Shown here: positions 51,128-60,700 of the stretch, piece after piece
Layout: every line of letters begins with the position of its first letter
Numbering within the stretch: the stretch's first letter is position 1
Origin: JAXGTO01 sp040774885
Lineage (GTDB): Bacteria > Actinomycetota > Coriobacteriia > Coriobacteriales > Eggerthellaceae
DNA length: 64,000 bases
Assembly: GCA_040774885.1 (NCBI GenBank)
Contig: JAXGTO010000005.1
Coordinates: 11,014 to 75,013, forward strand
Direction: 5' to 3'
Position numbers and translations under genes: made by a program
The notes under the pieces: model-generated
Database searches by the model: none
Seen by the model: the letters and a program-made list of their open reading frames with translations, nothing else
What the model was told of the DNA's origin: nothing

Positions 51128-52972
51128 CTATTGTGTCACAATCTCTTGCACGGTGCAAGTGGGATCGCTTTCCACATATTTGAGGTCGATGGCGTCGCCT
51201 TGTTTGTAGCCCACCACTTCTATCAGGTTCGGCAGCGGACAATCGTAGATGCGATCGTCGCCTTCCAGCTTCAAATAGAAGTGCGAATTGCCGTCCACCA
51301 CCGCCGTGGCAAGCGTGGTTATGGTGCCCTTCGCTTCTTTAATGGATGACTCGTCGGTGGTTGCCGCCCCATTGGTGGCCAAAAGCGACTTGTAGCTCTT
51401 CTGGCATTCGGCCACGGTATCACCCACCGCCACGTTCTGATAGCGCTGGATATCCACCATGGCGAACTTCTTCACCAGGCCGGCCGCGTCTTTGAGCGCC
51501 ATGAAATACGTCGGCTGGCCGTTGATGTTCAGCAGCAACGGGAACGTGGCATCATAACCCAGGTTCTGTACCTGCCCCTCGGCACTGCTCATGGCCGATT
51601 CTTCCGTGGCGCCCGCCACCGAATAGAAGTGCGATTCGGCCGTGCGCTGGTTCATGAGCACGAATCCGACGATGGCATTGTCTGCCGTGGCGCTGGTGAC
51701 GCCCGAATACAGCCACACGTCGTCGTCTTTGGCGATGTAGTTGTATCCCAGCTTGCCGTTCGAACCGGGTGTGGTCTGCACCACACCGGCCTGGCCCAAC
51801 CAAGAATTGAGCCAGCCGCCGTTAAGGCTGCCATGCCAGTTGTACTGTTCCACCAACAAGTCCGAAGGATAGGCGCGGTCAACCCATTCCGGACAATCCT
51901 CGATGGCGTAATCCTGGCATTCGCCCGTGCTTGCGTTCACCAGCACCACGCGGTCGATGGTCTCGCCACCGAACAGGCCGATGGTGCGCGTCTGTACCGG
52001 GCACACCCACCAGGGAATACCGTCTTCGTCGACTTCGAAGCTCTTTTCTTCAAACAGATAGAACGGGTAATTGAGCTGCACGTAGCGATCGATGTTCTTG
52101 CCCAAGGGGTCGCTCTCGCTGTAATAGATGGGCTGCTCCAAGCGCACCACCTGGGTGTCCTGGCTGGCCATGTCCACCAGCACATACGCGGGAATGCCCG
52201 TGTCCATGTTGGTGAACCATTTGAAGACGTCCGCATAGTTGAGCGGGCTCACGCGAACGGGGCGGCCCTGGTAGTTGATCTGCGAATACAGGCTCGAGAT
52301 CTCGAACTGGCTGACGTAATCGGGGATCTCGCCCAGCGTGCGGTTGCCCAGCAGCACGGCGGAATCGCGGTCGATCACGGGGATGGAATCGTAGTCGACT
52401 TCCTGGATATCGCTGGCAAAGTCGCTGCTGGCGGGCTCCAGGATGGAAGAGTATTTTTCCGCGTTACCCGGCCAAATGGAAAGGGACGCGAGCGACCCCA
52501 CCAAGAACAGCGCGACCACCGCCACGGGCACCCAGGCCACGCCGCGATACGCTTTGGCCTTCTTCGGGCTGGCGGAGCGCTTGGAGGTGCCCTTCTTGTA
52601 GGCACGGCTCATGCCGCGGCACAGCACGAAAACGGGAAGCAGCACGAATACGAACAGGAACACCCAGCAATCCATGCTGTAGATGCTGATGGCAGGGTGG
52701 AACCACCAATAAGCGCCTGCAATGACCAGCAGCAGCACGATTAAGCAGATGATGAGCGTCTTGCGGCTCCAGTCGGCAAATGGGGGAATGTCGCCATCTT
52801 TGCCGTGGCCTTTGCCCTTCCCGCCGGTAATAACGGTCCATGCATCGGCGCCCGGGCCATCGGATGCGCTCTGCGATCCCTTGGCCTTCCCCTTTTCGGA
52901 AGCGCCCTCTTCATCAGACGGGGGCACGAAGCCCACAGCCTTGAAGAACTCGTCCATCGTATTCTTGTCCAC
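51128..52972 (-). CDS. Large membrane-anchored protein of unknown function
   Basis: 614 residues. A polar, charged N-terminus (1-68) precedes two adjacent transmembrane helices (LIICLIVLLLVIAGAYWWF; VFLFVFVLLPVFVLC), a basic loop and a third helix (about 145-165, VPVAVVALFLVGSLASLSI). The remaining 445 residues should lie outside the membrane and look folded (DRDSAVLLGNRTLGEIPDYVSQF; GIPWWVCPVQTRTIGLFGGE; NWHGSLNGGWLNSWLGQAG). I do not recognise the family. The GTG start (52972) follows GGGGGAT; ATG 52957 is the alternative. Confidence 0.6.
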   Translation of the reverse strand: MDKNTMDEFFKAVGFVPPSDEEGASEKGKAKGSQSASDGPGADAWTVITGGKGKGHGKDGDIPPFADWSRKTLIICLIVLLLVIAGAYWWFHPAISIYSMDCWVFLFVFVLLPVFVLCRGMSRAYKKGTSKRSASPKKAKAYRGVAWVPVAVVALFLVGSLASLSIWPGNAEKYSSILEPASSDFASDIQEVDYDSIPVIDRDSAVLLGNRTLGEIPDYVSQFEISSLYSQINYQGRPVRVSPLNYADVFKWFTNMDTGIPAYVLVDMASQDTQVVRLEQPIYYSESDPLGKNIDRYVQLNYPFYLFEEKSFEVDEDGIPWWVCPVQTRTIGLFGGETIDRVVLVNASTGECQDYAIEDCPEWVDRAYPSDLLVEQYNWHGSLNGGWLNSWLGQAGVVQTTPGSNGKLGYNYIAKDDDVWLYSGVTSATADNAIVGFVLMNQRTAESHFYSVAGATEESAMSSAEGQVQNLGYDATFPLLLNINGQPTYFMALKDAAGLVKKFAMVDIQRYQNVAVGDTVAECQKSYKSLLATNGAATTDESSIKEAKGTITTLATAVVDGNSHFYLKLEGDDRIYDCPLPNLIEVVGYKQGDAIDLKYVESDPTCTVQEIVTQ

Positions 52973-53013
52973 TGATCCCCCTCGCTTGCGACTGCTCAGG
53001 CCAGTATACGGGA

Positions 53014-53046
53014 AAAGCGGCCCCCTTGCGCGTTGGGAGCCGCTTT
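53014..53046 (-). terminator. Aconitase gene terminator
   Basis: On the minus strand an AAAGCGGC / GCCGCTTT stem extended by CCC-GGG pairs across one mismatch, followed by TTTTC. It lies 35 bases after the acnA stop. Confidence 0.6.
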
Positions 53047-53080
53047 CAAGCGGTACGTGGAAAAGAGGCGAGGCCCGTGT

Positions 53081-55735
53081 TCAGGCCAGTTTCCTCAAAA
53101 CGTATTGGAGGATGCCGCCGTTGCGCCAGTAAGCGCCCTCCGTGGGCGTATCGATGCGCACCGTGGCCGTGAAGTCCACCGTCGACCCGTCTGCACGATG
53201 CGCGTGAACGGGCACCTGCACCGGAACGGGCAGGCCTTCGGAACAATCGACGCGTTCGATGTCGAAGGTCTCGCTCCCATCGAGTCCCAAGCTTTCCGCA
53301 TTCTGCCCCTCTTCGAACTGCAGGGGAAGGATGCCCATGCCGATGAGGTTGCTGCGATGGATGCGCTCGAAACTCTCGGCGAACGCAGCGCGCACGCCCA
53401 GCAGCAGAGGCCCTTTTGCCGCCCAATCGCGGCTTGAGCCGCTGCCGTACATCTTTCCGGCCAGCACCACCGAAGGGATGCCGGCGGATTCGTAGTCTTG
53501 CGCGGCATCGAAGATGAGTTTGATGGCGCCATCGCGCATGTCGCGCGTCCAGCCGCCCATCTTTCCATCGGCCAAGAGGTTCTTGAGCTTGACGTTGGCA
53601 AACGTACCGCGCGCCATGACCTCGTGGTTACCGCGGCGGCTGCCGTACGTGTTGAAGTCATCGTCGGGCACACCGCGTTCGCGCAGATAGCGGGCCGCCG
53701 CCGAATCGGGGGCGATGGCTCCCGCCGGCGAAATATGATCGGTGGTTATGAAGTCGCCCAGGTTCACCAAAACGCGTGCATCGCCAACGGGTGCCGGGTC
53801 GCTTACCGAGCGCTCCATCCCATCGAAATACGTGGCACGGCGGACATAGGTCGAAGCGTCGTCCCACTGGAAGGTGTCGCCCGTGGCACTGCCCAAGGCC
53901 TGCCAAGCCGCGTCGCCTTCATAGATCCCCGCCCCACCCTGCACGTAAAGGTCCTGCGTCACCACGTCTTTCACCGCCGCGGCAACTTCCGCATCGGTGG
54001 GCCAGATATCACAGAGCATCACGTCGTTGCCTTCGGCATCGCGGCCCAAAGGCTGGGTGGCGAAATCGAAATCCATCGTGCCGGCCAGGGCATAAGCCAC
54101 CACGCCGGCCGGTGCGCTCAGGTAGTTCTGCGACACGTCGGGGCTGATGCGGCCTTCGAAGTTGCGGTTGCCGGAAAGCACGCTGGCAAGCTCTATTTGG
54201 GAAGCGACGTTGTGGAGTTCGGGCAAGATGGGGCCGGAATTTCCGATACAGCTCATGCACCCGAAACCGCAGTTGTAAAAGCCCAAATCCTGCAAGCCGT
54301 CGACCAGCCCCGCACGATCGAGCAGCATCTCGGTGGCCACGCTGCCCGGCGCCAAGATGGTCTTGACCCACGGCTTGGGACGCAAGCCTGCAGCTGCGGC
54401 CTTCTTGGCCAGCAAACCGCACGCCAGCATCATCGCCGGGTCCGTGGCCGTGGTGCAGCTGGTGACCGCCGCAATGGCCACGGCGCCATGCGTCAAGCGG
54501 CACGGCGTGCCGTCCAGCTCGATTTCGACGCCCTGGGAAAGATCCGCACCGCGGTCGGCGCAGATGCCCTCGAATGCGGCTTTGGCGCCCGACCAGCCGA
54601 TGCGGTCATGGGGACGACTCGGGCCGGCCAAACTGCGCTCGACGCTGCCCAGGTCCACCTTCAGCACCTTCGCGTACACCCGCTGGCCCGCATCTTCGCC
54701 GCCCCAACATCCCTGGGCGTTCGCATACGATCGTACCAGCTCGCACTGCTGCTCGCTTCGACCGGTAAGCCGCAGGTAATCGATGGTCTGGTCATCCACG
54801 GGGAACAGCGTGCAGGTGCTTCCGTATTCCGGTGTCATGTTCGACACGCATGCACGCTGCGTGGCGGTCAGATTGGCCACGCCGGGCCCGAAGCACTCGA
54901 CGAAGCATCCCACCACTCCTTCGGCGCGCAGCATCTGGGCAATGGTGAGCGAAAGGTCCATGGCGGCGACGCCGTCGGGCAAAGCACCGGTCATCTCGAT
55001 GCCGATGACGCGCGGCACCAACGTGGTGATGGGCTGTCCCAGCGCTGCGGCCTCCGCCTCGATGCCGCCCACGCCCCAGCCCAACACGCCGATTCCGTTG
55101 GCGGTGGGCGTGTGGCTGTCGGTTCCCACCACGGTGTCGAAGTAGGCGACGGGTTCGCCGGAGCCCTTGCGCGTCATGGCCACGCTGGCAAATCGCTCGA
55201 TGTTCAACTGGTGGCAGATGCCCGCCCCCGGGGGCACGATGCGCACGTTGTCGAAACTGCCCTGCGCCCACTTCAAGAATTCGTAGCGCTCTTCGTTGCG
55301 CTCGAACTCGATGTCCATATTGGCCTTCAAAGCGCCCGCACAGCCGAATTCTTCAGCTATCACGCTGTGGTCGATCACCAAATCGCACGGGATCTGCGGG
55401 TTGATCTTGGCAGGATCGCCGCCCAGATTGGCGCAGGCCTCGCGCATGACGGCGAAGTCCACGAACACCGGCACGCCGGTGAAATCTTGGAACAGCACGC
55501 GCGCAGGGCTGAACTCCACTTCGGCGCCCACTTCGCCGGTGCTGCCTGCGGCCACCACGCGATCGCACAGCAGACGGGCTTGTTCGTCATCGGATGCATT
55601 GCGCAAGATGTTCTCGAGCAAAACCGTAAGGGCGAAGGGCAGCTTTTCATGCCCTTCCACCTGATCGACGGGGTAAAAGGAGTACTCGACATCGTCAACG
55701 CAGAGCATGTCGCAGCGGGAATCTCCAGTGGTCAT
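53081..55735 (-). CDS. acnA: Aconitate hydratase
   Basis: 884 residues, the full length of the AcnA/IRP1 type. Cluster cysteines lie in SCTTATDP and in NCGFGCMSCIGNSG; other sites are TDSHTPTANGIGVLGWGVGG and the C-terminal swivel domain with GSGSSRDWAAKG. It interconverts citrate and isocitrate. It follows the isocitrate dehydrogenase gene by 24 bases, so the two form an oxidative TCA half-arm giving 2-oxoglutarate. Citrate synthase is not in the window. Confidence 0.95.
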   Translation of the reverse strand: MTTGDSRCDMLCVDDVEYSFYPVDQVEGHEKLPFALTVLLENILRNASDDEQARLLCDRVVAAGSTGEVGAEVEFSPARVLFQDFTGVPVFVDFAVMREACANLGGDPAKINPQIPCDLVIDHSVIAEEFGCAGALKANMDIEFERNEERYEFLKWAQGSFDNVRIVPPGAGICHQLNIERFASVAMTRKGSGEPVAYFDTVVGTDSHTPTANGIGVLGWGVGGIEAEAAALGQPITTLVPRVIGIEMTGALPDGVAAMDLSLTIAQMLRAEGVVGCFVECFGPGVANLTATQRACVSNMTPEYGSTCTLFPVDDQTIDYLRLTGRSEQQCELVRSYANAQGCWGGEDAGQRVYAKVLKVDLGSVERSLAGPSRPHDRIGWSGAKAAFEGICADRGADLSQGVEIELDGTPCRLTHGAVAIAAVTSCTTATDPAMMLACGLLAKKAAAAGLRPKPWVKTILAPGSVATEMLLDRAGLVDGLQDLGFYNCGFGCMSCIGNSGPILPELHNVASQIELASVLSGNRNFEGRISPDVSQNYLSAPAGVVAYALAGTMDFDFATQPLGRDAEGNDVMLCDIWPTDAEVAAAVKDVVTQDLYVQGGAGIYEGDAAWQALGSATGDTFQWDDASTYVRRATYFDGMERSVSDPAPVGDARVLVNLGDFITTDHISPAGAIAPDSAAARYLRERGVPDDDFNTYGSRRGNHEVMARGTFANVKLKNLLADGKMGGWTRDMRDGAIKLIFDAAQDYESAGIPSVVLAGKMYGSGSSRDWAAKGPLLLGVRAAFAESFERIHRSNLIGMGILPLQFEEGQNAESLGLDGSETFDIERVDCSEGLPVPVQVPVHAHRADGSTVDFTATVRIDTPTEGAYWRNGGILQYVLRKLA

Positions 55736-55759
55736 AGGGTGTGGCCTTTCTCCGTGATA

Positions 55760-56851
55760 TCAGTTCAACTCGTCGATGAGCGCTTGGGTGAATTCAGAGC
55801 AGCTGGCCGCGGGACGGTCGGACCCCGTGGCTTTGCGGATGTCGGCCGTCAGATGCGTGCCGTCCGCATAGACCGCGCGCACCGCCTGGCGCACGCGCTC
55901 GGCGCATTCGAGTTCTCCCAGATGGTCGAGCATCATAGCGGCAGAGAGGATCTCGGCCGTCGGGTTGGCCAGGTTCTTGCCGGCGATATCGGGAGCGCTG
56001 CCGTGCACGGCCTCGAACACCGCGTAATCCTTGCCGATGTTGGCTCCCGGCGCAATACCCAAGCCGCCCACCAAACCTGCGCACAGGTCGCTGGCGATAT
56101 CGCCGTACAGGTTGGGGAACACGATGACGTCGAACTGCGCGGGATCGATGACCAGATTCATGCAGAAAGCGTCGATGATGCGGTCATCGAATTCGATGCC
56201 GGCATCCTTGTATTCTTCGGCCACTTCGCGCGCCACGCGCAAAAACAAGCCGTCGGAGTATTTCATGATGTTGGCCTTGTGGGCCGCCGTTACCTTTTTA
56301 CGTCCGTGCTTGACCGCATAATCGAAGGCGTAGCGAACGATGTTCTGCGTCGCCGTGATGGAAATCGGCTTGATGGAAATGCCGGAATCGGCGCGAATGG
56401 TGCCCGCCCCGCTCTGCTCGCACATAGCGATGAGGTGCTTGGCGGCATCGCTTCCCTCTTCGAATTCGACACCGGCATAAAGGTCCTCGGAGTTTTCCCG
56501 AACGATGACCAAATCGACATCGCTGTAGCGGCCGCCCGCACCGGGAATGCTGAATACCGGACGGAGGCAGACATAGAGTTCGAGCGTTTTGCGCAGTGCC
56601 ACGTTCACACTGCGGAATCCCGTCCCCACCGGCGTGGTGATGGGCCCCTTGATGGCCGCTTTGTTGCGCTTGACCGCATCGATGGTGCTCTGGGGAAGCG
56701 GCGTGCCGCATTCATCCATCATCTTGGCGCCCGCTTCGGCCGTTTCCCACGTGATCTGAGCGCCCGCGGCATCGAGCACGCGGCGCATGGCATCGGAAGT
56801 TTCGGGGCCGATGCCGTCTCCGGGGATAAGCGTCACCGTATGTTGTGCCAT
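55760..56851 (-). CDS. icd: Isocitrate dehydrogenase, NAD-type decarboxylating family
   Basis: 363 residues of the isocitrate/isopropylmalate dehydrogenase family: LIPGDGIGPET, then TTPVGTGFRSVNVALRKTLELYVCLRP (substrate loop with the Ser-Asn-Arg residues of isocitrate enzymes), then NLYGDIASDLCAGLVGGLG and VHGSAPDIAGKN. The absence of leu genes and adjacency to aconitase favour isocitrate as substrate. Cofactor cannot be settled by eye, but the short length suggests NAD. AAGGAG precedes ATG 56851. Confidence 0.85.
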   Translation of the reverse strand: MAQHTVTLIPGDGIGPETSDAMRRVLDAAGAQITWETAEAGAKMMDECGTPLPQSTIDAVKRNKAAIKGPITTPVGTGFRSVNVALRKTLELYVCLRPVFSIPGAGGRYSDVDLVIVRENSEDLYAGVEFEEGSDAAKHLIAMCEQSGAGTIRADSGISIKPISITATQNIVRYAFDYAVKHGRKKVTAAHKANIMKYSDGLFLRVAREVAEEYKDAGIEFDDRIIDAFCMNLVIDPAQFDVIVFPNLYGDIASDLCAGLVGGLGIAPGANIGKDYAVFEAVHGSAPDIAGKNLANPTAEILSAAMMLDHLGELECAERVRQAVRAVYADGTHLTADIRKATGSDRPAASCSEFTQALIDELN

Positions 56852-56898
56852 GAAAGTCTCCTTTTCAGACAGGACCGCCGCCGAAGCGTGCGGTCCGT

Positions 56899-56907
56899 AT
56901 TTTAACA
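56899..56907 (-). promoter_or_regulatory. Extended -10 of the icd-acnA operon
   Basis: On the minus strand TGTTAAAAT is an extended -10 about 48 bases before the icd ATG. No -35 is evident, as expected for extended -10 promoters. Confidence 0.45.
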
Positions 56908-56929
56908 AGGGTGAAAGATGAATGATGGA

Positions 56930-57532
56930 TCAGGAAAGGTTGTCTTCGATCTGCTGAGCGCGCTTTTGAAGGGCGCCTTTGCCGTTGGTGGCATCGAAGC
57001 GCATGCGGTCGGCCAATTCCGTCTTGACCGCCGGAGCCAGCTTGCCCGCTGAAAATCCGATGACCGCCACCAGCATCTCCTGGAATTCAAGGTCGCCGTG
57101 GTAGCACTGGATGGCTTCGTCGATGAGCTCCCAGGCTTTTTCGGACCGCTTTTCGGTGGTGGACCCCAGGCGGCACAGGAATTTCATGGCCGAAAGGCGG
57201 ACCGTTCCATTCGATTCGTCGAACAAGGAGGCTTCCGCCCCATCGAGGGCTTTGTCGCACCCGCGCGAGTCGACCGCGATCAATTCCGTCAGCGCATCCA
57301 AGCTCTCCCAACGCGTCTGCGCTTCCGGACGGTTGAGGGCATCAACCAGCTGGTCGGCGCACGGCACGACGGCTTCCGCGTTTTGGCGTGCGGCGATAGA
57401 AAGGGCCGCCGCCGCTTGCTGGCGAGAACGCCGCGAGGCGCCCGAAAGGTCGTCCGCCAATGCGGCCATGGCCTTCTTGTCGCCAAGCGCTTGTTCTGCC
57501 AATTGTTCAGGGGTTTGGGTGTTTTCGCTCAC
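56930..57532 (-). CDS. HEAT-repeat protein
   Basis: 200 residues, almost entirely helical, with repeated pairs of helices such as SRQQAAAALSIAARQ, TRWESLDALTELIA and VRLSAMKFLCRLG that fit HEAT/armadillo repeats. Such proteins are scaffolds; no catalytic residues are seen. GTG start 57532 is chosen because AAGGAG lies 7 bases upstream. A TATAAT (57567-57562) supplies a -10. Confidence 0.75.
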   Translation of the reverse strand: MSENTQTPEQLAEQALGDKKAMAALADDLSGASRRSRQQAAAALSIAARQNAEAVVPCADQLVDALNRPEAQTRWESLDALTELIAVDSRGCDKALDGAEASLFDESNGTVRLSAMKFLCRLGSTTEKRSEKAWELIDEAIQCYHGDLEFQEMLVAVIGFSAGKLAPAVKTELADRMRFDATNGKGALQKRAQQIEDNLS

Positions 57533-57710
57533 AGCACGCTCCTTAAGTGATGTTACCTGCAATTATACGGCAACGGAGCGGCTATCCCCTGCGTGCCCAT
57601 CGAATTCACCATCTGGAAAGAAAGCATGGCAGGGCAAACGGCTTGCCGTGTGCGCATCGCATACTCTCCCACCAGCCCAAACGAGCAGAAAGCCGCCGAA
57701 TTGGATGCCT

Positions 57711-60700
57711 CTAGGATATCCGCTTCTTGCGGTTTCGCCTCCAGCTGATGGCCGCGACGGCCCCGAGAATCGCCGCGATGACGACCATCCACCAGACCCA
57801 GCCGAGACCGTCGTCGATGCCGCTCGGCACGGGCGAAGTGTAGGTGTTGGTGAAGTCGATGCGCGTTTCGCCCTGACCCATGCCCGAAGCCGCTTTGGAC
57901 ACTGTGCCGGTATCGGTGTCGACAGCGGGGCTTGGCGTCGTCTCGTTCTGTTCATCGGCCGTGATGCCAACCGAATAGCCTTCCGCCTTGCCCCCCGAAA
58001 CCCCGTCTTCGGCAACTGTGTAGGTGGCCCCCACCGGCAGAGCGTCCACCTCGAGATACTGCCCGTCGTAAAGGGAGAAAGAAAATTCCGTGCCCGAAGC
58101 AATGGAGACGGTCGTCCCCGATGAAGTGCCATCGGCATTCATGACGGTACCGGTGTACGTGCCGCCTTCCGTTCCGACGACGGTTGCGGTAAACCCGAAT
58201 GCCTTGGTTTTATCGGCGTAGTCGCCTTCGGTCGTCTTGTAAACCTTCAGCTGGGCCGTCGCGGTCTCATAGGCGTTCTTGATGCTCCAAACATGGGTTG
58301 TCGCGTCTTGTTCTCCCGCATAGACCCCGGTGGTGGTCGAGGTCTTAAGCAGCGGATTGCTCCACCCCGAAGGAACGTATACCTTGCCCGGGTCCGCCTT
58401 GGTCGAATCCATGATGAACTGCCAGCCGCCCAACGAGGTGATGTCCTTGTAGTTGGTGGGCGTGTTCACTTCCACCAGTCGGAAGATGCCGTCGCGCAGG
58501 CCGCCGCCCGAATTCGCGTCACCGAAATCAACCAGACCGTTGGCATCGCTGGTAACGACCTTGGCCGTGGTGCTGCCCTCTTCGGTGACCGGCTCCCAAT
58601 TGACGTCGTTTTCAAGCTCTGCTGCGGTCAGGAATACGTTGTACTCGCTCTTATTATTCTCGTAATCGACCTGGCTGCCCGTCCATTGGTAGATGGAAAA
58701 CTCAGCCCCTTCGATGGGGTCGTTTTCGAGGTTGTCGGACACCTTGTAGAAACTGAACGCGGTCGGTGGCTGGAAGTAGAGATACGTGCCAAGCCCGTCG
58801 CCGGAGGTTTTCTCATTGGCGCCGATGTTGAGCGTGGGATGATAGTCGTCGAAGAAACGCTGGACGGAATTTGCAGCGACGGTGGTGTCAGCGGTCCCCT
58901 CAGCGGTACAACCTTGTGCAAAGGGGATGTAAGACGCATGGTCGGCATCGGAGGCCACCGAGATGCCAATGCTCGAGGATGCATCCAGGTCGCCGAGTAT
59001 TTTCACCACAGACGTATTGGCTTTGTCGGTGTTTACGGTTTCGAGCTTCAGGTTGGAAGCAAGATTGCTCTCGTTGACGTTGTCGCTGATCTTCATCGTG
59101 CCCGCAACCGACAACTGCTTTCCGTTGGCAACGTTGACCGCGCCCTTGTTGTCGCTGGTAACGCACTTGGTGACGGTGACGTTGGAAAAAGTGGCGCTCT
59201 CGTCCACCTGCACCGCCGGCGCGCTCGAGGTGACAGATGCTCCATTGAAAATGAGGTTGGATACGGTGTCGCCGGTGCTCGCGATATCAAGCAAGGCACC
59301 GGAAGTGAGCGAGGAATCTCGCGTGACGGAGGCCGTCGAAGTCTCGTCGCTGTTAGGCAGGAAAGCGAACGCCTTGTCCACCGTCTGGGTAAGCGGTGCC
59401 GTCTCGACGGTGACGTCGGTCACCCCGCTATTCAGCGTGGCGGTGCTGGTGAGCGCGTGGCTCCGGAACACCTGGATGGTATCGCCGGTTATCGCGGCAG
59501 CGCATGCCTCGGCCAAAGTATTGTACGTACCGATGAATTCGCCACCGCGGATGATCTGGCAGGTTCCTTTGCCCCAGACCACCGCATTGGTGGTGGAATC
59601 CTTCGCCATGCCGAACAAGGTGCCATCAGCATCGCAGGTAATATGCTGGAGACCCGATACGGAAACGGCCTTGCTTGCGGTCGTCGTGCCGAACTGGCTT
59701 GTAACGGTATTGCGGTTGGTGCAGTACACACCCACTTCTCCGCCGGTCAAATCGCCGGTGACCACAATGGACGAACTGGTATCCAGTACCTTCACATTGG
59801 TCTCCGTGCTGCCACCGGCAATGTTGCCCGTGATGGTAGGCGACCCTTCGATCTTCACCTTTGCTGCTGTTTCAATCGCATTGACACCCGCACCGGCATC
59901 CGCCGAATCGGGCGTGGTGTTTCCCGTGATCGAAGCCGACCCGGATATGCTGAGCGTGGACGATCCACGCAGACGGATACCCCCGGCGATGGTGTTGCCG
60001 TCGGTGGTGGTCCTCGTACCCGTGACCGTATTGTTCGAAACGGAAGCGTTGCCCGACATGGTAATTACCGAGGATCCGCCATGACCGCTGATCGTAGCCG
60101 CTTCACCACTGTGGCCACCGCACGTGTTGTTCGAGATGGTCGCATCGTCGGTCATGACAAGGTAGTTAGCTGCGCTGTTTCGCATGAAGATCGCACTGGA
60201 TGCATTATCGCCTGTGCAGTTTTTGATGGAGCTCGTATCTTTCATGATGAGCGTGCTGCCGCCTTGCATGTCAACTACGCCGGCATCGCGCCCGCTGCAT
60301 TCGGTGATGGTGCTGTTGGACTCCATGGTAACGGTGGCGCCGTTCCATATCTTCATTGCAGCACCTTGGTAGCCATAGATACCCTTTAGCGTAACGTTCT
60401 CGCCCAGCGTGACGCTCACGCCGGAACCCGCTGCGTAAATGAACTCTGCAGACGCTGCGTAAGTCGAATCCGAGGTGAACGACAAATCTGTCACGCTGAG
60501 CGATGACGCCTCGGTTACGCCCATTACAATGCCCACAGAAGAGCTGCGCTTGATCGATGGGATGCTGCCCGCAGTGCCGCGATACGGCAGTCCATCAGCA
60601 GCGGTTTCCGATGCTTTGGTAAGCGTGACGTTCTTACCGGCCTTGATGGAGACCGTCGCGGTAGGCTGATACGTTTCCACCAACATCTCGATCTTCGCCG

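Noticed and set aside
53498..56905. A 1135-residue plus-strand frame over aconitase and isocitrate dehydrogenase
   Set aside because: It spans two real genes of the opposite strand and shows only mirrored GC-rich codons; no family motif is visible.
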